In this document: positions 56,034 to 64,000 of the stretch, piece by piece | How positions within the stretch are numbered: the first letter of the stretch is position 1 | Layout of the letters: every line of letters starts with the position of its first letter | Origin: Dichetophora obliterata | Lineage: Eukaryota; Arthropoda; Insecta; Diptera; Sciomyzidae | Length of the DNA stretch: 64,000 nucleotides | Reading direction: 5' to 3' | NCBI GenBank assembly: GCA_963920525.1 | Contig: OY986439.1 | Span: 23,030,819-23,094,818 of the forward strand | Made by a program: the position numbers and the translations under genes | Notes under the pieces: generated by a model | Database searches by the model: none | What the model was told of the DNA's origin: nothing | The model's input: only the letters and a program-made list of their open reading frames with translations

Positions 56034-57225
56034 ATGGTATTCATTAAAATTTGTTAAGTCCTGCTAAACTGCTAAATTGTTAAAGTTAGCAGCTGTTGAT
56101 GTGAACGTACCTGCTAAGACATTTTACAATCAAGAGCTAAACTGATATGTCAAAATCAGCTGGAAGACTTCTAAAGGCTTGATTACCCAAGCGTAACGTG
56201 AGGTGGCGCAGCGGGATGTAGCGTAGTGCGATGTTGCCTCGAGGATAAGCGATTACTGAAATCGTAATCCAACGTAGTGCAGGCGCCGTAGTGCAGGGCA
56301 CTCATTTTATTATAGTTGGCTTATTTACTTCTCCTCGTCAACAAAAGATTGCATCCTTTCTTATATAGTATTAAAATTTACAAAAATGTAAATTTAAACA
56401 TATTTTTTCGCTTGTCGAACTGTCAAAAATCGTAACGTTGCGTAGAAATCTATTTTCTACAGACTTCTACGCTGCGTCACGAAACGTTACGATTTCGGTA
56501 ACGACTTGTACACATTTATCATTAAGCAGATTTTAGCTTGACAATTGGCAACGTCGCGCTACGTTACCTTACGCTTGGGTAATCCAGCCTTAAAGCTTAA
56601 AATTTAAAAAACCGAATTATCACAAAATCAAACGACGGCGTTTATTTGCACTTGGCTAATAAATAAATAATAAAGCTTAATTAAATAGAAATATAACTTT
56701 CTTACTTCAACCATTTATAAATAAATAAATTCCAAATATTTTGCAAAAATTGTTTGCAAATGTTAATTTGACAACTTTCTATGTAGCAATAGATATGTGG
56801 TTTTAATAACTCGTGTAACCAGTGCTCAGTAACCAAAAATGTTTTATAATTTTTATATTACAGTGCGTTAACACTTTTGATACATTTGCTACTCAGAAAC
56901 TTTGAAATGTCTTAAATCTCTACCAACATCTTTACAAAAATTTTGTTTTTTTATTAAAAAAGGGAAGTTTTTAGACTTTAAAGCTGGAAATCATAAATAA
57001 TTTGGTACTTGTTAAAACTCATTCACAAAACGATTCATCACTACACTCAATAACTTTGACGTTTCAGACTTAACAAATGGTATCTGCTAAACAAAAACAC
57101 GGTGCTGAGCTTGTTAACTTGCTAACAAGCTGCTAAGTCTTTTCCCAAACAAAATTTTGACAGGAGTTAACAAATTTGTTAAGTTTAGCAAGTTAGCAGG
57201 GCTTAACAAATGTAGTGAATACCAT
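56034..57225. mobile_element. 1.2-kb TIR element, TA target, contains nested MITE
   Basis: The left end ATGGTATTCATTAAAATTTG (56034 on) is the near-inverse of the right end (TTTGTTAAG... CAAATGTAGTGAATACCAT, to 57225). The TIR extends about 50 bp through TTAAGTCCTGCTAA-type words. TA lies on both sides (56032-56033, 57226-57227). Comparison with copy 1 of the host duplication at about 54862 shows the uninterrupted site. Non-coding; a Harbinger-like MITE (56175-56590) is nested inside. Confidence 0.82.
56175..56590. mobile_element. Nested Harbinger-like MITE, TAA duplication
   Basis: The left end AGGCTTGATTACCCAAGCGT (56175 on) and the right end ACGCTTGGGTAATCCAGCCT (to 56590) are inverted with one mismatch. 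TAA flanks both sides (56172-56174, 56591-56593). Subterminal GTAGCG/GTAACG words repeat in both orientations. No coding capacity. Confidence 0.85.
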
Positions 57226-57270
57226 TATTGTTTTATTGTGTTTGTAAACTTGTTAGAGCTGTCCAGCTGG

Positions 57271-58087
57271 GCCATGCATAGCCACCATAGAAATAAAAGA
57301 TAAGGAAGTGGTGTTATACTCACACACACTATACGTGTGTAGAAGGAATTTTCGTCGCTGAGGAAGAGAGATAGAGCGTCGTTATTTGACAAAAGCTCTT
57401 CCCGAGCAAAAAAAAAATCTGTTTGTGAGGAAGAACATCTGTCAAAACACAAGTTCTGCTTCATGAGCGCATTCATTATTTAGGGTGGCAAGGGCCTTAA
57501 TTTTTTTTTCTTATTGGGATAAGCTTTGTAGTTATTTATTTGTTTACAATTTCTTTGAAAACTTGACATGAAATTAAAGTGGATTAGCAACCTAAGGTTA
57601 CAAGCTATAACTAGGTATTTTTATATAAAAAACTAATTAAAAGCCCACAGTTCGAAAAAAACTGCACAAAACTATTTATTTTAAAAGAGTTTAATTTGGT
57701 ATGTATTTTAGTTGTTTAGTTTTTGTGTTATTTTAATATCAATTAAATAGTTTATAAAAAATAGTTTTTTGAAATGAATTCTTAAAAAATCATTTAAAGT
57801 AACTTTTGTCGTTTCAGTCTCATTCTGAGTTCATGTCTTTTACATTATTTTAGCAATGCTTTTCTCTGTAAAAAAATTGGTAACGCAACATATTATATAA
57901 CGGTGGTATATAAAAATTGCATAGTAAGCATACATCTAAAAAATAAAAAATAATTTACGCCTTTATTTACTACATAAATGAATGCGGCCCTGTTTGAATG
58001 TTTTAGTGTTTGTGTCAACTTCACTGTGTTTGTAAAATACTTCATTCCACTTCAACTACACCGCTTCCTTATATTTTACTTCTATGA
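57271..58087. other. Non-coding upstream of RING gene
   Basis: No gene recognised. Bases 58081-58087 (TCTATGA) are the left target duplication of the next MITE. Confidence 0.45.
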
Positions 58088-58513
58088 CCCTGTTCTCACT
58101 CGCCTTAAAAAAGGCAGAGTAATGGCGTTATTTTGACACTATGCATCTGTCAGGTGTTCTTACTACCGACTTTTTTAAGCCCGCCTTATTTTGCATTCCG
58201 AGAACAGTCCATAAATGTGGTGTTAAATTTCGGAGAATTCATTACTTTGTAAGTTTTAAATTAAACAGCAACGCAAACAGAAAACCCAACCAATGCAAAA
58301 CAAAATTTATTTGCGCTAAAACATAAGAGAACCACGAGGAAAATGAGGCACAATGAAACTTCAAAGTAACAGACGTCAAAATGAATCGCAAAATTTTTAA
58401 AATTTTTGAAAATGCTGCCTCACGTAACTTGTCACCTTCCCACTTCCCACCTTACCTGTAGACGTCAAAATTAATCCGATGATCCGCCTAACGTAAGGCG
58501 CGTGAGAACAGGC
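58088..58513. mobile_element. MITE with CCTGTTCTCAC termini, 7-bp direct flanks
   Basis: The left end CCCTGTTCTCACTCGCCTTA (58088 on) and the right end TAAGGCGCGTGAGAACAGG (to about 58512) are inverted. TCTATGA occurs on both sides (58081-58087, 58514-58520), giving a 7-bp match, or 8 bp with one mismatch, which would fit hAT. It ends about 280 bp upstream of the RING-gene start codon. Confidence 0.75.
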
Positions 58514-58796
58514 TCTATGATAGCCACCGTTTCAGTGTCAAGACAATTGTCAATTAAATTTTCTCAACATACTGCTGAGAGTATTGCGTTGAACGTATCC
58601 CGTTAAATTGTCAAAACATTTTCTTCAATCGATGAAATTTTCTACTTATTTAGTGAAAATTTTCAACACCAGTTATTAATTAAATTAAAATGTAGTAAAA
58701 ACTACATTTTAAGCAATATTTCAAGTTGTATTCTAAAAAAAAACAAAGTGAATGTTTGAACATATACAGACTTTGGAATTTTTGATAAATTAAAAA

Positions 58797-61044
58797 ATGG
58801 GTGCTTTCACTAGCAGACAAAATGCTGCAGTCGAGGAAGCAGAACAAATCTCCAGCCACGCCTACAAGTATCCACCGCGCTCGGGAAACTTCTTTGGAAG
58901 TCATTTCATTATGGGTGGCGAACGTTTCGATACACCACAACCAGAAGCCTATCTGTTTGGAGAAAATGCAGATTTGAACTTTCTGGGCAATCGACCCACA
59001 GCATTTCCCTATCCACCGCCCCAAGCAAATGAACCAACGAAAACTCTCAAAAGTCTGGTAAACATACGCAAAGAGTCGGTAAGATTTGTGCGTGTGCAGG
59101 AGAAGCAAGAGGAGGTAGATGGAAACGTACTCTGCATTGGTGGTGGTTGCATTGATGGCGACGAAAACAATGCTGTACCAGAGCGTACTGTTAATTGCTC
59201 CTACAACATTGAATTTACATTCGACTCCGATGCCAAGTGCGCCATAACAATTTATTACTTTTGCTCCGAGGAAGTTAGCCCGAGTGGTGTGACACTGGTA
59301 CCACGCGATGGTCTCACCTCAGAGACATATCACTATGAAAAAGGCATGAATCAATACTTCTCCCAACCTACGCACATTTTTAATCCACAGCTCATACCGG
59401 AAGACGACTTAATTTACAATCCGGCAAAGGAACAGTATCCGGTGGCCATTCACTGTGTGGTGGAAGAGGGAAATGAAGAGTGTCGGCAATCACATACGAC
59501 CATCTGTGTAATTGATCATCACACAGACAGCAGTTATGTGCTACGTGCATTGAAACAGAAGATTTTCGTAGATGGTCTCTGCTATCTACTGCAAGAAATA
59601 TATGGAATCGAAAACAAGGTACGTGCACTAATAGATACTATATTATAGTTATATGCATGGATTTGTTTTTCCGTAGGCTGTCAATAAGAGCACCATAGAT
59701 GAGGATCTCGATGACCATGGCAGCGAGTGTGTCATTTGCATGAGCGAAACGCGTGATACTCTAATATTACCCTGCCGCCATTTGTGCTTGTGCAATTCAT
59801 GTGCCGACTCTTTGCGCTATCAGGCCAACAACTGTCCTATTTGTCGAGCGCCTTTCCGCGCCTTGCTGCAAATACGTGCCGTACAGAAGGGCGTCAGTTC
59901 AAACCTATTGCATCAGAGCACACCCGCAGAACCGGTTTGTGATCAACACATACCAGTTGGCTATATCCCAGTTTCGCTCATTGAAGCTTTAAACGGTCCT
60001 CCGCAGTATGCTGCGCGTACCAGGTAAGTTTTAAAGTAGCTATTTTCTTTACTAGTCATTCAGTTGTTCATGCGTTAAAAAAGGGATACTACAGATTCAG
60101 TAAACAATGCTGGTAACATTGGTGATGGCTCCAACCACAAGCCTACTTCACCACATAAATCCAACAGTCAACGCCGCTCAAAGAACAAAAAGAATTCTGC
60201 GAACATTATTGCTGTCAGCAACACTGAAACAGCGACTGCAAAAAACAATGAAAGCAACACTGTTGCAGCTAAAAATAATCAGAATAATGCGCTTCCCACA
60301 GTCGAGGTTCAGTCAAATGAGGGTAATGGAAATAGCCAAAAAATATCACCGAAACCCGATGGAAAGGCAGATAATTTAAAATCACGTCATTCTCAAGACA
60401 AGCTACAAATTGTTCATGAGCGCAACAGTCTTAAATTGATTAAAGCTAAACGCAATGCTGGAAGCAATTTGAGCATGAACAACAACAACAATAGCTCAGC
60501 AGCTCATAATGAAGCTGATGACGATAGTGAAAATGAAAAACTTTCACCGCTGCTCTCGCCGGGCAGTAAATCAAAACCGTTAGCGGTCAAGCTAACTAAA
60601 GCTCTAAGCAAGGAAGGTGTTGAAGAATCTTCAATGATTGACGATGTTGACTCTGGTGATGAGGCAGTCGAAAATATCAAGATATATGATGCCACATTGA
60701 AAACACATAAACGTCCTGCTCTGGCAAATTCTGATGCCGTTGTGGAAAGCAAAAATCAAACGGTGATAAATGCAGATGATTCTGATTACTATACACCAGA
60801 GGATACGCACAATTCCATACTAAGTCCTCTATGTCCAGAAAAGGCAAAGGCAGCAGGTGATAAACTTGGCGCAAATCCAACAAAGAGCAATACGAACAGT
60901 TTTAAGAGTGCCAACAGTTTGGCCATGAAAAATTTGCACAAGAAATCTACATCAGTTGGCAATATTGTGGGACCAACTGGAGGTGGTGCAGGAGCAGGTG
61001 CAGGCGACTTGAAGGGAAATGTTAGCTCATTGCCAGGTAATTAA
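58797..61044 (+). CDS. MGRN1: Mahogunin/RNF157-type RING E3 ubiquitin ligase (709 aa)
   Basis: Exons 58797-59618, 59677-60023 and 60084-61044; GT-AG introns of 58 and 60 bp; frame kept (2130 nt). MGAFTSRQ is a likely N-myristoylation start, as in other family members. Exon 1 encodes the conserved substrate/DAR-like domain ([56 protein letters not shown]). Exon 2 holds the [24 protein letters not shown] then CNSC...CPICRAPF (C3HC5 spacing). Exon 3 is Asn/Ser-rich and disordered, ending with a Gly-rich stretch. The family ubiquitinates targets such as TSG101 in endosomal sorting. The sequence at 61036 (CCAG then GTAATT) could be a donor, so the C-terminus may continue in an unseen exon rather than stop at 61044. 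In fly I recall the orthologue as CG9941. Confidence 0.9.
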
Positions 61045-62169
61045 ATGAACTATGTCTAAATGTTATAATTATGGCAATCATGAAATACACAATCTTAAAA
61101 TAGTGTGTAAATTAAATGTGCCCAGACCTAGTTACATGGTTTTGCGACGATAGGAGAAATATCAACAAAATTTTATTTACTTTCAAATATGTTACGTTGC
61201 TTAATATATCAATGTTTATTCTGATCTAAATTGGTATAAAATTCATTAAAATATATTCGAAGTGTTGCTTACTAGATGCATCTTAGTTGGGTGAACCGTA
61301 GAAAATATCTGAAAACTGTTGATGAATTGGTATAGCGTCCAACAAAAAAGTTTGTTCAGTTTTTAAATACTATCACCGAGAGACCCCGATTTTTCAATGT
61401 CTTCTATTTAAAATACCCCTTTAAAACACGTTATCTCTACTACGTTTTTACCTTGCCTCAAATTCCTCCGTACTCTCTATGTTCTATGTTCCCCTTGATA
61501 ACTTCTATGCAAAAACTTTTTGTAAGATAGTGTTTGTCATTAATTGTTAAAATGTATACGATACCGCTTAAATATTGTGTTGCCTATTGTCCGATGTCCA
61601 ACCCCACCCACATTTATTTTGGCGATAAGTTGTGGTTACATTTACTGATATTTATAAATTTATTGCCAAGGAAGGTACCATGTTCCGCTTATTATCAAAA
61701 TATATGAATTCAACCGGTGAAATTGTATGAAAGGTGGCACCTTTTTTACATGATATTATATCACCTTAGTAGCAATTTCCTTAAGTTTTATTCTTAACTT
61801 GATTGAGCAAGACTGGGATTCAAACTGTTCTAATTGATGAAAAAAATTCGTGTAACATTTTAGCAACATCGGATGCATATAAACCCTAACACACACGGCT
61901 TAAAGTTTGCACAAGTATATGAAAAAAATTTTATAATTTTTTTAAGTTCTGCCCTTTCTTTGATATATTAGCAACGGTTACGCTTGAAAAAGAAAAAGTT
62001 AATTTAAAAAAAGATATTTAAAAAAAGTGGAAATTTAACCATTTTGTATCTTTATTATTATAAAAAACAATTCAATAGTTTAAACAAAATATTTGTCTGA
62101 AGCAAGGCTGTGGTTCATTTATTTTAAAACCATGTATAAATTTTCATGTCACTATCAAGTTTGAAAAAA
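61045..62169. other. RING gene 3' flank, no further exon identified
   Basis: AT-rich. I looked for a continuing exon in frame with the possible donor at 61036 and found none convincing. Could be 3' UTR or intron. Confidence 0.4.
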
Positions 62170-62990
62170 TGAGCTCGAACGAAGAAAACTTATTTTCCAC
62201 GAGTAATTACAACAAACATAAAAAACTCCATAATATTAATAACAAATAACGGAAAATTACCATATTCCACGTTAAGAAACATTATTAAAAACTTTAACGA
62301 AAGTTTGGCTATTGAAAGAAAGCGTGGAAGTGGTGGTGAGCATGGCCAAAGAGACCTAAAAGCGGCTCAAAAGGTCATTTAAACATTTACAAAATGAAGT
62401 CGCAAAATTGTGCACAAAATGTTATGCAGCCTAATGATCGGAATGCAAAACAAAATTCATCAGCGAAAACATGCAGTCGACATCTTTACGAAAAACAATT
62501 GACAAAATTGAAATGAGCGATCATGGTTGACGAAACATATTGTTTTGCTAATCCGGTATATCGCAAGGCAAGATTTTTACACAGTAATCGTGGAGATGCT
62601 TCAGATCATTACAAGAAAAACAGAAAATCCAAATTGCCGAAAAAGTACCCAGTTTCGTAAGTAATAAGTTCTTACGGTTATCTAAATTTAAACCTTTTAT
62701 TTAACTGGCATCATAATTCAACAGACTATTCAAGACTATTCAAGAGACACTATTGAATGATGTAAAGGTAACGGAATCGATTTTGTTGCTAAAGAAAACA
62801 ATCCACCGAACTGTCCAGAATTGCGACCAATAGAGGAATATTGGTCAATTATTGAAGGATCTTTAAAAAATAAAAGAATTTCAGTATCTACCATAGCTGA
62901 ATTCCGCACAAAATGCAGTTAAATCTCGTGAATAAAGTGCAAATATATCTGGAGAAAATTAGATCTCGTGCAAAAGATAATGGGACGTGT
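62170..62990 (+). pseudogene. Tc1/mariner (IS630-type) transposase fossil
   Basis: Pieces in several frames: an HTH-like N-terminal part near 62290-62400 (ERKRGSGGEHGQRDLKAAQK), then MVDETY at 62523 with the first catalytic Asp, and FVAKENNPPNCPELRPIEEYW at about 62790-62850, the conserved segment with the last catalytic acidic residue, followed by SIIEGSLKNK. Multiple stops and frameshifts; the second catalytic motif is not clear. The element ends were not found. Confidence 0.7.
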
Positions 62991-63090
62991 TCGACAAAAA
63001 GTGCGACGCTTTACCTACCAAACAAGCTCCTATATTTTAATAGCAGTATTATCGGAGCTGGGTCGGAAAAGTGCTCGTAGTTGGTCCTCT

Positions 63091-63800
63091 CAATTCCCCA
63101 GGATTGTGTTTGAAAAAAATCGTCAATTCCATTACAGGAATTGTAATTGGTAATTAAGCACCTGAATTATTCGGTATGAAATTGCAAAAAAGATCAATTC
63201 CATTACAGGAATTCTAATAGGTAATTAAACACTTCAATTCATCAGAAATGGAATTGGAAAAATCGTCAATTCCATAACAGTAATTGTAAATGGAAGCTAA
63301 AATTTCAATTACTTTTCCATTAACTCGAAACTACTTTTTTCATTATTTATTAGAAAATTTTATTCGACTCGCTGTTATTAGGTTAACAAAATATTTACAA
63401 ATAAATGCATCATCGAAGAGACCACTTTTTTAATTCAATACCACATTTTAAGTTAAAACAAAATATATGGCTGCTATGCTACTAAGTCCAATCCCGCCCA
63501 CTTTTTGCAATGTGCTTGGTATACAACCTCCACACCCCTGTACAAAATTTTATTAATCTACTAACAAAGAGATTTTTATCCAATTCTTTTCCTGGGGAAT
63601 TGAGGTGTTCAATTACCAATTACAATTCCTCTTAATGGAATTTACAATTTTTTTCCAATCCCATTCCTGAGAAATTTAAGTGTTCAATTACCAATACAAT
63701 TCCTGTCATGGAATTGACAATTTTTTCCAATTCCATTCCGAGAAATTGAGGTGTTTAATTACCATTCCTGAGGAATTGAGCTATCCAATTACCAATTCCT
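63091..63800. repeat. Inverted array of ~73-bp units (foldback)
   Basis: The left arm (63091-63290) has about three units containing TCAATTCCATTACAGGAATT, GGTAATTAA and CACTTCAATT. The right arm (63585-63800) has three units in the opposite orientation (AATTGAGGTGTTCAATTACC, ACAATTCCT, ATGGAATTGACAATTTTT). The spacer is about 300 bp and the units vary. This architecture resembles foldback-type transposon ends. Confidence 0.75.
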
Positions 63801-63939
63801 TATTCCAGGCAATTATTGTGGTGGTATTATCTTCAAAAGAAATTCATACAACCCAGCTCTGAGTATTATAAATAATTTATATTAATATGCTAAATATAAA
63901 AACAAAACTTAAAAGGCCAGCTTGGTTTTTTCCTTTATT

Positions 63940-64000
63940 TTGGATATACTTACTTACTTAGTAAGCGCTACAACCGTATGTCGTTCTAGGCCTCATCTAA
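63940..64000. other. Possible edge of a dispersed repeat at window end
   Basis: TACTTACTTACTTAGTAAGCG followed by CTACAACCG and GGCCTCATC has the look of the start of a short interspersed repeat, but only about 60 bases are visible, so this is a hint only. Confidence 0.2.

Larger units (their letters stand above)
54372..57270. repeat. Tandem duplication of ~540-bp unit, second copy expanded
   Basis: Copy 1 (54372-54907) starts CCCCAGCTAGAATAGTAACTG, copy 2 (54908 on) CCCCAGCTAGACACGTAACTG. Both share TAACACGAG, AAGGTTTGCATCTCTGA, GTGTGATCTGGCATC, CATGTTTT and CTGCTCACA. In copy 2 the match stops near 55200, resumes at about 55655 (CTGAAAAGAAAAATT...) and is again split by a MITE (56034-57225), ending at about 57270 (CTTGTTAGAGCTGTCCAGC versus copy 1 CTTGTTACAGCTGTCTAGC). 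Non-coding. Confidence 0.8.

Noticed and set aside
60107..60379. 90-aa frame inside RING gene exon 3
   Set aside because: Shadow frame; the parallel frame joins correctly to exon 2 and runs on to 61044.

Overview
This is AT-rich eukaryotic nuclear DNA, almost certainly from a higher fly (Diptera: Brachycera). Evidence: short GT-AG introns in three conserved animal genes, the adjacent convergent pair Lst8/Gga that I recall as neighbours in Drosophila (CG3004/CG3002), and a repeat landscape of Helitrons, hAT elements, MITEs and non-LTR retrotransposons. An acalyptrate such as a tephritid fruit fly is my guess from the overall look; the sequence alone does not settle it.

Only about 6 kb is host gene sequence, all in the last quarter. 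Lst8 (47666-48680, +) encodes the WD40 subunit of the TOR complexes. Gga (48972-51378, -, seven coding exons reconstructed) encodes a clathrin adaptor with VHS, GAT and GAE domains, and lies tail to tail with Lst8. A Mahogunin/RNF157-type RING E3 ligase (58797-61044, +, three exons reconstructed) follows after a 7 kb repeat-filled gap. No operon-like relationship is implied; each is an independent gene.

The first 47 kb is a mosaic of nested mobile elements. 0.7-5 kb: a hAT element with perfect 8-bp target duplication and a MITE inside it, then two Helitrons joined head to tail. 6.6-8.1 kb: a 191-bp tandem repeat split by a 1.1-kb terminal-repeat element. 9.6-13 kb: a foldback, a hAT carrying a transposase remnant, and two MITEs. 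15-18.4 kb: three terminal-inverted-repeat elements, two of them nested. 20.3-23.8 kb: a CR1/Jockey-group LINE with intact ORF2. 25-32.6 kb: a 2.4-kb hexanucleotide array (ATAAAC block, then ATAGAC block) interrupted by a full-length, apparently intact R1-clade retrotransposon. 38.1-41.5 kb: a 3.4-kb element with about 410-bp inverted repeats and a decayed gene of a TE-associated, possibly DDE-type family. 42.5-47.5 kb: a MITE disrupted by a decayed Jockey-like LINE, both boundaries readable from target duplications.

Between Gga and the RING gene lie a 1.6-kb TIR element, a 540-bp tandem duplication interrupted by further MITEs (one copy gives the empty site) and a MITE about 280 bp upstream of the RING-gene start. 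Downstream are a mariner/IS630-like transposase fossil and an inverted array of 73-bp units.

The most interesting object is the R1-clade retrotransposon sitting precisely inside an (ACATAG)n array, which looks like a microsatellite-targeting element with a hexanucleotide specificity.
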